From Albimonas sp041685625 (GTDB lineage: Bacteria > Pseudomonadota > Alphaproteobacteria > Rhodobacterales > Rhodobacteraceae): 64,000 bases of DNA. The DNA is taken from the NCBI GenBank assembly GCA_041685625.1, contig JAWLFJ010000002.1, positions 1 to 64,000 of the forward strand, written 5' to 3'. The position numbers and the translations under genes were made by a program. This document shows positions 1 to 7,967 of this stretch, one piece after another (position 1 is the stretch's first letter; every line of letters begins with the position of its first letter). The notes beneath the pieces are model-generated. The model saw only the letters and a list, made by a program, of their open reading frames with translations. It was not told the DNA's origin and ran no database searches.

Positions 1-69
1 CCCCGTTTCGTCAGGCGCCCGGAACCGGGAACGCCCCCGGCCGCCGGGCCGGGGGCGCGCCGGGGCCGC

Positions 70-777
70 TCACTCCGCCGCGACGGCGGGCCGGCTCTCC
101 TCGATCGTCCGCAGCAGCCGCTCGGTCGACTGCAGGTCCGCGAAGATCGCGCACATGTTGGCCAGCGTCGCGTTGTGCTCCCGGTCGGTATGCGTCGCGT
201 TGCCGTCGGTGACGAAGATCACCTTGTAGTTCAGCTGGTTGGCGTCCCGCGCCGTCGACTCCGAGCAGCAGTTGGTCAGCGTTCCGGTGATGATCAGCGT
301 GTCGACGCCCAGCCCCTGAAGCGTCTCGTGCAGCGCGCAGGTGCCCGGCGTGAAGCCCGAGAACCGCGTCTTGTCGATCACCAGATCCTCCGGCAGCACC
401 TCCAGCGTCGGCCAGAGCCGATGATGGTGATGCCCCGGCGTGAACACCTCCTTCAGCTCCTCGCCGGCCTCCGCCGACAGCAGCCCGGCGTACCAGTTCT
501 GCCACGGGTTCGGCTCGTCCGCGTCATACGTGTAGCGCAGATAGACGACCCGCCCGCCCGCCGCGCGCAGCGCCCGGGAGATGCGGTTCACCGCGTCGGG
601 CAATTCGCGCGCGGCGACAACCTCGACCGGCGCGCCCTCCTCCATGAAGCCGTTCTGCAGGTCGACCACCACATGCGCGGTCCGGGCCGGATCGATCCGG
701 TCGAAGACCACGTCCCGGCCGCCGCGCAGCGCCGCGGATCGCGCGAGGATCTCCTCGGGGATCTCCACCTCGTGCAT
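70..777 (-). CDS. isochorismatase-family cysteine hydrolase
   Basis: This 235-residue protein belongs to the isochorismatase-like hydrolase fold, whose members cleave amide or ester bonds with an Asp-Lys-Cys triad. The visible triad is D39 in VVVDLQNGF, K136 in VIDKTRFSG and C171 in GTLTNCCSES. No signal peptide is seen, so it should be cytosolic. I chose the ATG at 777 because a GGAGAA Shine-Dalgarno lies just upstream and the length fits the family. A much longer upstream extension is open but runs through the divergent gene's promoter and looks non-coding. It diverges from an AmiC-like binding protein, which hints at an amide substrate. That is inference; N-carbamoyl or nicotinamide-type substrates are equally possible. 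Confidence 0.88.
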   Translation of the reverse strand: MHEVEIPEEILARSAALRGGRDVVFDRIDPARTAHVVVDLQNGFMEEGAPVEVVAARELPDAVNRISRALRAAGGRVVYLRYTYDADEPNPWQNWYAGLLSAEAGEELKEVFTPGHHHHRLWPTLEVLPEDLVIDKTRFSGFTPGTCALHETLQGLGVDTLIITGTLTNCCSESTARDANQLNYKVIFVTDGNATHTDREHNATLANMCAIFADLQSTERLLRTIEESRPAVAAE

Positions 778-877
778 CGTCGTTCTCCTCGCTCTCGGAT
801 GTCGGACGTGCGGCCGGCGCCGCCGGCCCGGCGGACGCGTCCGGCCGCGCGTGACGGGCCGTGTCGGCCGCATTCCG

Positions 878-909
878 AAATGTTGCCAAATCAAATGTTG
901 CGAAGCAAC
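878..909. promoter_or_regulatory. putative operator in divergent intergenic region
   Basis: An A/T-richer patch in an otherwise G+C-rich spacer carries the 9-base word AAATGTTGC twice, at 878-886 and 893-901 (15-base spacing). The second copy overlaps an inverted repeat GTTGC-GAA-GCAAC (897-909). It lies between the divergent hydrolase and binding-protein genes, so it could control either or both. The binding protein is unknown. Confidence 0.4.
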
Positions 910-934
910 CCGTTTGCTCCGACGCTCGCGGCCC

Positions 935-1993
935 ATGCCGGATGACGCCTTCCGCCCGGGCCGCACGCCCCCCCGATCCACCCGACCCTTCCGCGTCGGG
1001 CTCCTGCTGCCGCGCAGCGGGCCGGCGGCGCTCTGGCGGCTCGGCGTCGAGGCCGGCGCCCGCCTCGCGGCCGACGCGCTGACCGAGGACGGCGGGGCCG
1101 GGGGCCGACCGGTCGAGATCCTCGAGGCGGACGCCGGCGCCGCGCCGGAATCCGCCGTCGAGGCGGTCCGGACCCTCGCCGCCGCGGGGGCCGAGGCGGT
1201 CGTCGGCATGCAGCTCAGCCACCAGCGCAACGCCGTCGCCCGCGCCCTCGGCGGGCGCGCGCCCTACGTCTTCATCCCGCATTACGAGGGCGGCTGGTGC
1301 GGCCCCGGCGTCACCCCCCTCGGTCTCGGCGACGCCGAGACGCTCGGCCCCGCGCTCGCCTGGTTCGCGGCGCGGGCGGGGGTGCGCCGGCTGTTCTTCG
1401 TCGGCAACGACTACGTCTGGCCCCGCGCCGCCCACGGCGCGGCGCGCGAAGCGGCGCGCGGCGCCGGTCTCGCCTTCGCCGGCGCCGCGTTGCTGCCGGT
1501 CGGCTTCGCGGATCCCGCGCCGCTGATGACGCGGATCGCCGTCGCGCGTCCCGATCTCGTGGTCACGGTGCTGATCGGCGAGGACGCGGTGCGCTTCCAC
1601 CGCGCCTTCGCCGCCGCCGGGCTGCCCGCCAGCGCCGCGCGTCTCGCCCTCGGCTTCGACGAGACGCTGCTCTGGGCGGTCGGCGCGCGGGCGGCGGAGG
1701 GGCTCTTCGCGGTGCAGCCCTTCGTGATCGGCGCCGATCCCGGTCCCCGCGAAGCGCTCCTCGCGCGCTACGCCGCGCGCTTCGGCGATCGTCGCCCGCC
1801 GGTCGCGGCCAACACGCTCGCCTGCCACGACGGCGTGCGGCTCGCGGCGGCGCTGGCGCGTCGCGCGCTCCGCGGCGTCTCCCGCGCCGCGGCGCTCGAC
1901 CTGCTCGGCGCGCCGGACGGCCGGCGCGACCGGCCGCCGGCCATCCTCGCCGAAGCCGACGGGGCGAGGTTCCGGCCGCGGCTCGCCTGCTGA
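935..1993 (+). CDS. AmiC-like periplasmic-binding-protein-fold ligand sensor
   Basis: The product is a 352-residue type I periplasmic-binding-protein fold resembling the AmiC/UrtA/LivJ group. It opens the first lobe with VGLLLPRSGPAALWRLG and has the typical AGARLAADAL and FVGNDYVWPRAA segments. Transport-type relatives have a signal peptide. Here the N terminus is a proline/arginine-rich stretch with no hydrophobic core, so the protein is probably cytosolic, as AmiC of the Pseudomonas amidase operon is. No permease or ATPase genes are adjacent and no AmiR-type partner is seen. Divergence from a cysteine hydrolase supports a sensing role, by inference. The ATG at 935 is the first that gives a family-like length. 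Confidence 0.75.
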   Translation: MPDDAFRPGRTPPRSTRPFRVGLLLPRSGPAALWRLGVEAGARLAADALTEDGGAGGRPVEILEADAGAAPESAVEAVRTLAAAGAEAVVGMQLSHQRNAVARALGGRAPYVFIPHYEGGWCGPGVTPLGLGDAETLGPALAWFAARAGVRRLFFVGNDYVWPRAAHGAAREAARGAGLAFAGAALLPVGFADPAPLMTRIAVARPDLVVTVLIGEDAVRFHRAFAAAGLPASAARLALGFDETLLWAVGARAAEGLFAVQPFVIGADPGPREALLARYAARFGDRRPPVAANTLACHDGVRLAAALARRALRGVSRAAALDLLGAPDGRRDRPPAILAEADGARFRPRLAC

Positions 1994-2059
1994 CGCTACG
2001 GCGCCTCCGCCTTCCGGTTGAACGAAGCGGGCGGGCGACGTAGATCCGAGGTCCGACCG

Positions 2060-2078
2060 TTGAACAAGCAACCATCAA
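2060..2078. promoter_or_regulatory. possible MarR operator (imperfect palindrome)
   Basis: A 19-base imperfect palindrome with TTGA and TCAA ends lies in the leader of the MarR gene, about 55 bases before its start. It also contains AAGCAACC, which recurs in the operator-like patch at 878-909. Autoregulation is common for MarR proteins. This site is only a candidate. Confidence 0.3.
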
Positions 2079-2131
2079 GTCGTCCCGCGATCGCGATGCG
2101 TCGGCGCGAAGCGGGCAGGGGAAGGATCGCC

Positions 2132-2581
2132 ATGGACTGGGCGCCGGGGGCGCGCGCGGACGACGCGCGCGGAACACGGAGCACGGAACGTCTCGCCCAT
2201 GCGCTGGCGCGGACCAGCCGGCGCCTCGAGGAGGAGCTCGGCGTCGCGCTGCGCGAGGCGCGGGTGCCGATCGAGCAGTTCCGCATCCTGGAGGCGCTGG
2301 CCGAGCGCGGTCCCGCCACCATGGGCGCCCTCGCGGAGGCGGCGCTGGTCGAGCGCCCGACGCTCACCAAGATCGTCGACCGCATGGTCGCGGCCGGCCT
2401 CGTCTTCCGCCGCCCGGACCACGAGGACCGCCGCCGCGTCCACGTCGCGCTCTCCGACGACGGCGAGGCGCTCGCCCATCGGCTCGGAGCGGCCGCCCGG
2501 GCGCAGGAGCGCCGCCTCGCGTCGCGCCTCGGCGCCGCCGAGGCCGCGCGCCTGCGCGCCCTTCTCGACGCGCTGGACTGA
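2132..2581 (+). CDS. MarR-family transcriptional regulator
   Basis: A 149-residue winged-helix regulator. The recognition region reads MGALAEAALVERPTLTKIVD and is followed by the wing DHEDRRRVHVALSDDG, both typical of MarR. MarR proteins are dimers that usually repress nearby catabolic or efflux genes until a small aromatic ligand binds. The start at 2132 is preceded by AGGGGAAGGA. An in-frame extension to 2018 adds an arginine-rich tail unlike the family and is rejected. The downstream glutathione transferase begins about 75 bases later on the same strand, so it is a plausible target. The ligand cannot be inferred. Confidence 0.85.
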   Translation: MDWAPGARADDARGTRSTERLAHALARTSRRLEEELGVALREARVPIEQFRILEALAERGPATMGALAEAALVERPTLTKIVDRMVAAGLVFRRPDHEDRRRVHVALSDDGEALAHRLGAAARAQERRLASRLGAAEAARLRALLDALD

Positions 2582-2655
2582 CCGGGCCGCCCGCCCCCGG
2601 TTCCGAATCGCGCCCGACGCACTAGGGTCCCCCCGTGCACAACGGAGGACACCCC

Positions 2656-3525
2656 ATGAGCGACGACGAATACGAGCCGCCGAAGGTCTGGACCTGGGAC
2701 CGCGAGAGCGGCGGGCAGTTCGCCAGCATCAACCGCCCCGTCGCCGGCCCCACCCACGACAAGCCGCTGCCGGAGGGCGAGCACCCGTTCCAGCTCCACT
2801 CCCTCGCCACGCCCAACGGCGTGAAGGTCACGGTGCTGTTCGAGGAGCTGCTGGAGGCCGGCCACCCCGCCGAATACGACGCCTGGGTGATCGACATCCG
2901 CGAGGGCGAGCAGTTCTCCTCCGGCTTCGTCGCCCTCAACCCCAACTCCAAGATCCCGGCGCTGCTCGACCGCTCCGGCCCCGAGCCGATCCGCGTCTTC
3001 GAATCCGGCGCGATCCTGCTGCATCTGGCGGAGAAGTTCGGCGCCTTCGTCCCCGACGACGCCGCCGGCCGGGCCGAGACCCTCTCCTGGCTGTTCTGGC
3101 AGATGGGCTCGGCCCCCTATCTCGGCGGCGGCTTCGGGCATTTCTACCGCTACGCGCCGAAGCGCTGGGAGTACCCGATCGACCGCTTCACGATGGAGGT
3201 GAAGCGCCAGCTCGACGTGCTGGATAAGCGCCTCGCCGACAACCGCTTCCTCGCCGGCGAGGCCTACAGCATCGCCGACATGGCCGTCTGGCCCTGGTAC
3301 GGCGCGCTGGTGGAGAACAGGGTCTACGAGGCGGCCGAGTTCCTCTCCGCCCACGAATACGGGCACGTCCTGCGCTGGGCCGCCGAGATCGGCGCCCGCC
3401 CCGCCGTGCAGCGCGGGCGCATGGTCAACCGCATCTCCGGCCCGCTCGAGGAGCAGCTCCGCGAGCGCCATTCGGCCGAGGACTTCGCGACCCGCACCCA
3501 GGACAGGCTCGAAGCCGCCGAGTGA
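2656..3525 (+). CDS. yghU: YghU-type glutathione S-transferase
   Basis: This 289-residue protein matches the E. coli YghU group of glutathione transferases in length and motifs. An N-terminal extension (SINRPVAGPTHDKPLP) precedes the thioredoxin fold. The NPNSKIPALLD loop and the glutathione-contacting FESGA (115-119) follow, then the all-helical C-terminal domain with GGGFGHFYRYAPKRWEY. YghU enzymes bind two glutathiones and have disulfide-bond reductase and organic peroxide activities. The ATG at 2656 has a GGAGGA ribosome site at 2644-2649. A MarR gene precedes it in the same direction. A hairpin follows the stop. Confidence 0.9.
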   Translation: MSDDEYEPPKVWTWDRESGGQFASINRPVAGPTHDKPLPEGEHPFQLHSLATPNGVKVTVLFEELLEAGHPAEYDAWVIDIREGEQFSSGFVALNPNSKIPALLDRSGPEPIRVFESGAILLHLAEKFGAFVPDDAAGRAETLSWLFWQMGSAPYLGGGFGHFYRYAPKRWEYPIDRFTMEVKRQLDVLDKRLADNRFLAGEAYSIADMAVWPWYGALVENRVYEAAEFLSAHEYGHVLRWAAEIGARPAVQRGRMVNRISGPLEEQLRERHSAEDFATRTQDRLEAAE

Positions 3526-3531
3526 ACGCCC

Positions 3532-3561
3532 GCGCGGCCGGGGGCTCCCCTCCGGCCGCGC
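3532..3561. terminator. bidirectional hairpin between convergent genes
   Basis: A 10-base perfect stem, GCGCGGCCGG paired with CCGGCCGCGC, encloses an inner GGG-CT-CCC helix. It sits exactly between the converging stops of the yghU-like gene (3525) and the RTX gene (3563). No T-run follows on either strand, so termination is inferred from structure and position. Confidence 0.6.
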
Positions 3562-3562
3562 C

Positions 3563-4399
3563 TCAGAAGGCGAAGTCGTCCCGGCTCAGCGCGTCCGCAT
3601 CGACGCCGACCAGCAGGATCGAGTCCCCGTCGCCGTAGGAGACGAGCGCGCCCCGCCCGGCGGCCTCGATCTCCAGATCCGCGAACCGCTCCGGGCCCGA
3701 CCGGAAGGCGATCCCGTCCCGCCCCGGCCGGAAGTCGCGGATCACGTCGTCGCCGTGGCCGTCGCGGAAGACGAACAGGTCCGAGCCCCGCCCGCCCCGC
3801 ATCGCGTCGTCGCCGCGCCCGCCGATCATCACGTCGCGGCCCCGCCCGCCGAACAGGACGTCGTCGCCGACGTTGCCCTCCAGCCGGTCCCGGCCGGTCT
3901 CGCCGCGGAGCCTGTCGTTCCCGCCGTCGCCCTTGAGACGGTCGTCCCCGCCGCGCCCGCGCAGCACGTCGGCGCCGCCGTAGGCGCGGAAAGAGTCGTC
4001 GCCGGCGGATCCGACGAACACGTCCGCAAAGACGAGGGCCTTCTCCACCGCCGTCTCGATGGGATGCGTGCGATCGAACCAGATCGGCGAGAGGTTCAGG
4101 TCCCGCGCCGTCCAGGCCAGTCGCCCGGTCGGCAGGCCCGTATCGCTCAGCGCGCCGTCGAAGGCCGCGATGGTCTCGATCCGTCCGGTCCAGTCGTTGA
4201 TGTCGGGTCGCCGGAATTCGCCGTTCACGAGGACCGAATAGGCGCCGATCGTCCCCACCGTCTCGTTGTCCACGAGCCGGGGGCGGTCGTCGAGCGCCGC
4301 CTTTTCCTCGGTTTCGAGGAACTGCGGGCGGAACACCACCGGCACGATCGGCTCGAGACCGATGTTGTCGAACGGCGAGAAGGCGCGGATGCGGGCCAT
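3563..4399 (-). CDS. RTX (hemolysin-type calcium-binding) repeat protein
   Basis: The 278-residue product has a unique N-terminal half (about 1-128) and then RTX nonapeptide repeats at about 130-207 (GGADVLRGRGGDDRLKGD-type, consensus GGxGxDxLx). These bind calcium in a parallel beta-roll. The C terminus, DALSRDDFAF, ends in hydrophobic residues after acidic ones, typical of type I secretion signals. There is no N-terminal signal peptide. It is therefore probably exported by a type I system, whose genes are not in the window. The ATG at 4399 has AGGGGGT upstream; the reading frame continues upstream but loses RTX-protein character. Function is unknown. The N-terminal domain was not recognised. 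Confidence 0.8.
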   Translation of the reverse strand: MARIRAFSPFDNIGLEPIVPVVFRPQFLETEEKAALDDRPRLVDNETVGTIGAYSVLVNGEFRRPDINDWTGRIETIAAFDGALSDTGLPTGRLAWTARDLNLSPIWFDRTHPIETAVEKALVFADVFVGSAGDDSFRAYGGADVLRGRGGDDRLKGDGGNDRLRGETGRDRLEGNVGDDVLFGGRGRDVMIGGRGDDAMRGGRGSDLFVFRDGHGDDVIRDFRPGRDGIAFRSGPERFADLEIEAAGRGALVSYGDGDSILLVGVDADALSRDDFAF

Positions 4400-4693
4400 G
4401 ACGGGCTTGTACCCCCTGATACGCTTACGGGAATCGACGAAGCTCGAACTTGACCGAAGCGCCGCCGGCGACAAGCGGCGCCCCGCGCCTTCGGGCCTGG
4501 CGCGCCGTTCCCGTCGCCGTCGTTGCGTCCCGGACACGCTCGCCGACGCTCCCGCGCGCGCGATCCGGAGGGCGGCGCCGCTCCCCGCCGCGCGATCCGC
4601 GATCATCTCCTCGCGAGGCGGGGCCGGCGACCCTCGCGCGCGTCGCTCCGGCGCCCTCATCCTGTCGGAACTGACATCTCGAGGAGTTCCGCA

Positions 4694-5695
4694 ATGCCGC
4701 CCGCCCCGTCCCGCCGGCAGGCGCTCGCCGGCCTCGCCGGTCTCGCCGCCGCGCCGCTCGCCCCCCGCGCCCTCGCGGCCGAGGCCGTGCCGCCCGACTG
4801 GCGCGCCGAGTGGCCCCAGACGGACTTCTCGCGCGCGGCGGTGCCCTTGGAGGAGATCGTCTCCGGCGGTCCTCCCCGCGACGCCATTCCGCCGATCGAC
4901 GACCCCCGCTTCGCCCAGGCCGACCTGCATGAAGGATTGGCCGCCCGCGAACCCATCTTCGTGCTAGACGTGCCCGGGCATCCGCAGCGGGCCTACCCGA
5001 TCCGCTATCTGATCTGGCACCAGGTGGTGAACGACCGGGTCGGGAACCTGCCGGTGGCCGTCACCTACTGCCCGCTCTGCAACGCGGCGGTGGCGTTCGA
5101 CCGGCGCCGAGGCGGGCGGGAGCTGTCCTTCGGCACCACCGGCAAGCTGCGGCGCTCCGGCGTCGTGATGTACGACCGCGAGACCGAAAGCTGGTGGCAG
5201 CAGTTCGAAGGCGAGGCGATCGTCGGCGAGATGACCGGCGAGCGCCTGCCGGTGCTCTCGGGCTGGATGCGCAGCTGGGCCGCCTGGCGCGCGACGGCGC
5301 CCGGCGCCCTCGTCATGCGCGCGCCCGACTCGGACCGGCCCTACGGAAGCACGCCTTATGTCGGCTACGACGGGGGCGAGGCCCCGTGGCTCTACCGCGG
5401 CGAGGATCCGCCGCACGGCATCCACCCGCTCGCCCGCGTGGTGACGGTCGACGACCTGTCCTGGCCGCTCGAGAGGCTCGCCGAGGCGGGCGCGATCGAG
5501 GAGGCCGGCTACCGCCTCGAATGGAGCGAGGGCCAGGCCAGCGCCCATGACGGGGCCCGGATCGCCGAAGGCCGCGAGGTCGGCGACGTGCGCGTGCTCG
5601 ACGCGGCGACCGGCGATCCCGTCGGCCACCGCGTCGTCTTCGCCTTCGCCTTTCACGCCTTCCGGCCTGAGGGGCGCTGGATGCTCGGCAAGTGA
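4694..5695 (+). CDS. DUF3179 domain protein with Tat-like signal
   Basis: A 333-residue protein with a twin-arginine-like leader (SRRQALAGLAGLAAAPLAPRALA) and then a DUF3179 domain. The family hallmark TYCPLCNAAVAFDRR is present, with two cysteines in CPLC that could bind metal or a cofactor. FGTTGKLRRSGVVMYDRETESW follows. The family's biochemical role is not established. The signal predicts periplasmic folding after Tat export. The ATG at 4694 follows GAGGAG and starts exactly at the leader. It is divergent from the RTX gene across a 294-base spacer. Confidence 0.82.
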   Translation: MPPAPSRRQALAGLAGLAAAPLAPRALAAEAVPPDWRAEWPQTDFSRAAVPLEEIVSGGPPRDAIPPIDDPRFAQADLHEGLAAREPIFVLDVPGHPQRAYPIRYLIWHQVVNDRVGNLPVAVTYCPLCNAAVAFDRRRGGRELSFGTTGKLRRSGVVMYDRETESWWQQFEGEAIVGEMTGERLPVLSGWMRSWAAWRATAPGALVMRAPDSDRPYGSTPYVGYDGGEAPWLYRGEDPPHGIHPLARVVTVDDLSWPLERLAEAGAIEEAGYRLEWSEGQASAHDGARIAEGREVGDVRVLDAATGDPVGHRVVFAFAFHAFRPEGRWMLGK

Positions 5696-5831
5696 GAGGC
5701 GCCCGCCGGGTCCGCGCGGGGGCCGTCGGGGCGCAGGGCGCGCCGCCGCCCCCCTTGGTCCCGCGCCCCCGCCGGCCTAGTGTCGGCCGTCACGCTCCGG
5801 CCCCCGAAGGCCGCATCCCAGGGAGACGCCC

Positions 5832-7046
5832 ATGCCCGGCCCCCTCGCCGGCGTCCGCGTCGTCGATGCGACGACCATGATCTCCGGCCCCCTCGCCACG
5901 CTGATCCTCGCCGATCAGGGCGCGGAGGTGATCAAGATCGAGGATCCCCGCGGCGGCGATCACGGCCGCCAGGTCGCCACCCGCCGCGGCGGCTTCTCCG
6001 CCAGCTTCGTGAACAACAACCGGGGCAAGCGCTCCGTCGCGCTGAACCTGAAGCACACCGAGGGGCTCGAGGCCGCGCTGAGGCTCTGCGAGACGGCGGA
6101 CGTCTTCGTGCAGAACTGGCGCCCCGGCGTCGCCGAGCGCATCGGCCTCGGCGAGGCCGCCGTCCGCGCCCGCCGGGCCGACATCGTCTACGCCTCCATC
6201 GCCGGCTTCGGCTTCGAGGGGCCCTGGGCGAAGCGGCCGGTCTACGATCCGCTGATCCAGGCGCTCTCCGGCCTCGCCTCGGTGCAGGGGGCGGGCGGCC
6301 GGCCGCGCCTGATCCGCACCATCCTCCCCGACAAGGTGACGGCGATCCAGGCCAGCCAGGCGATCGTCGCCGCCCTCTTCGCGCGGGAGCGCACGGGGCA
6401 GGGCACCCACCTCCACCTCTCCATGCTCGACACGGTGGTCCACTTCCTCTGGTCCTCCGACATGAGCGGCCTCACCTTCGTCGGCGACGAGGCGCCGGAG
6501 CCCGAGGAGACCGCCCAGTCCTTCGTCGAGCTGATCTACGAGACCGCCGACGGCTGGATGGCCGTCTCCGCCCACACCGACGCCACCTGGGCCGGCCTCT
6601 CCCGCGCCGTCGGCCGCGCCGACTGGCTGGAGGATCCCCGCTTCGCCACCGTCGAGGCGCGCGAGGTCAACAAGCCCGCCCGCCTCGGGCTGACGCAGGA
6701 GGCGCTGCGCGAGGACACGACCGAGAACTGGCTGCGCCGGCTCGAGGCCGAGGACGTGCCCTGCGCCCCCGTCCTCACCCGCGCCGAGATGATCCGCCAC
6801 CCGCAGGTCGCGGCGAACGGCGTGGTGATCGAGACCGACCACCCCGAGGCCGGGCGTCTGCGCCAGGCCCGCACCCCGGCGCGCTTCTCGGCGACGCCGA
6901 CCGATCCGCCGAAACCCGCCCGCCCCCTCGGCGCCGACACCGAGGCCGCGCTCGCCGAGGCCGGCCATTCCGAGGCCGAGATCGCCCGCCTCCTCGAGGC
7001 CGGCGCCGCCGCCCGCCCCGACGCGACCCCGAAGGCCGCAGAGTGA
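5832..7046 (+). CDS. family III (CaiB/BaiF) acyl-CoA:carboxylate CoA-transferase
   Basis: The 404-residue protein has the conserved start GPLAGVRVVDATTMISGP and the catalytic-aspartate segment YDPLIQALSG (D139), which forms the acyl-aspartyl and glutamyl-CoA intermediates in this family. These enzymes move CoA between acids, for example in carnitine, oxalate or branched aromatic-acid catabolism. The substrate cannot be read from sequence. The downstream glutathione transferase begins 7 bases after the stop, so the two are co-transcribed. The start has GGGAGA upstream. Cytosolic. Confidence 0.9.
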   Translation: MPGPLAGVRVVDATTMISGPLATLILADQGAEVIKIEDPRGGDHGRQVATRRGGFSASFVNNNRGKRSVALNLKHTEGLEAALRLCETADVFVQNWRPGVAERIGLGEAAVRARRADIVYASIAGFGFEGPWAKRPVYDPLIQALSGLASVQGAGGRPRLIRTILPDKVTAIQASQAIVAALFARERTGQGTHLHLSMLDTVVHFLWSSDMSGLTFVGDEAPEPEETAQSFVELIYETADGWMAVSAHTDATWAGLSRAVGRADWLEDPRFATVEAREVNKPARLGLTQEALREDTTENWLRRLEAEDVPCAPVLTRAEMIRHPQVAANGVVIETDHPEAGRLRQARTPARFSATPTDPPKPARPLGADTEAALAEAGHSEAEIARLLEAGAAARPDATPKAAE

Positions 7047-7053
7047 GGATCGA

Positions 7054-7773
7054 ATGATCGAGTTCCACTACGCCCCGACCCCGAACGGCTGGAAGGTCGG
7101 CATCATGCTGGAGGAATGCGGCCTCGCCTACGAGACGCACCTCGTCCGCCTCGCCGAGGGCGACCAGTTCCGCCCGGAGTTCATGGCGATCTCCCCCAAC
7201 GCCAAGATGCCCGCGATCCTCGACCGCGACCCGCCGGAGAGCTACGGCCCCGAGCCGGTCCCGGTCTTCGAATCCGGCGCGATCCTGCTCTATCTCGCCG
7301 AGAAGACCGGCGGCTTCGCCCCGCCCGAATCCGACCGCCGCGCCCGCAAGGATCTGCACGAATGGCTGTTCTGGCAGGCCGCGAACCAGGGCCCGATGGG
7401 CGGCCAGCTCTCCCACTTCCGCAACTACGCACCGGAGGGCGAGCGCGACTACGGCTTCAGGCGCTATCTTGGAGAGTACGACCGCAACCTCGGCGTACTC
7501 GACGCGCGGCTCGAGGGGCGCGACTTCATCCTCGGCGACTACTCCGTCGCCGACATGATGGCCTTTCCGTGGGCCTTCATCGCCAAACCGCTCGGCGCGT
7601 CCTTGGAACAATTCCCGAACGTCGCCCGCTGGCGCGAGACGCTGAAGGCCCGCCCCGCCGTCCGCGCCGCCATCGACCTGATGAAGAACGCCCAGAACCG
7701 GGGCGAGCGCAACGCCACCAACACGCCGCTCCTCTACAGCCAGAACGCCGAAAGTCTGAAGCGCGGCGCCTGA
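7054..7773 (+). CDS. YfcG-like glutathione S-transferase
   Basis: A 239-residue two-domain glutathione transferase of the YfcG/Ure2p-like group. The N-terminal thioredoxin fold begins IEFHYAPTPNGWKV and has the cis-Pro loop SPNAKMPAILD and the gamma-glutamyl-binding FESG (72-75). The C-terminal helical domain contains the N-capping SVADMMAFPW. It resembles the gene at 2656 but lacks the YghU N-terminal extension. Such enzymes act as glutathione-dependent disulfide reductases. It sits 7 bases after the CoA-transferase and probably shares its mRNA. The region after it is an assembly join. Confidence 0.88.
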   Translation: MIEFHYAPTPNGWKVGIMLEECGLAYETHLVRLAEGDQFRPEFMAISPNAKMPAILDRDPPESYGPEPVPVFESGAILLYLAEKTGGFAPPESDRRARKDLHEWLFWQAANQGPMGGQLSHFRNYAPEGERDYGFRRYLGEYDRNLGVLDARLEGRDFILGDYSVADMMAFPWAFIAKPLGASLEQFPNVARWRETLKARPAVRAAIDLMKNAQNRGERNATNTPLLYSQNAESLKRGA

Positions 7774-7810
7774 ATCCCGGCCGCCGCGCCCTCCGGCCGC
7801 GCGGCGCCGC

Positions 7811-7860
7811 NNNNNNNNNNGGGGGGGGGGGGGGGGCCCCCCCCCGGGCCCGGGCCCCCC
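7811..7860. other. assembly gap and homopolymer artefact
   Basis: Ten undetermined bases (7811-7820) are followed by 16 G, 9 C and alternating GGGCCC blocks. This looks like a scaffold join with low-quality end sequence, not biology. The real distance and linkage between the genes on each side are unknown. Confidence 0.95.
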
Positions 7861-7883
7861 GCCGATCCGCCCTGCGGGTCGGC
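7861..7883. repeat. short intergenic hairpin, copy 1
   Basis: GCCGATCCGC pairs with GCGGGTCGGC across a CCT loop, with one G-T wobble. Nearly the same 23-base sequence occurs at 31551-31573. Both copies lie between genes, so this may be a REP-like or terminator element. This copy abuts the assembly gap. Confidence 0.5.
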
Positions 7884-7967
7884 GGCCTCGCGGCGGTCGT
7901 CGGGGCCCTTGCCCCAAGGCCGCGAACGCGTTCCCCTGACGCTCCGTCCCGCGCTCCGGAGGCCCCG

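Noticed and set aside
7116..7967. Reading frame running through the N gap
   Set aside because: It crosses undetermined bases and is out of frame with the true glutathione transferase; the hydratase has its own ribosome site at 7968.
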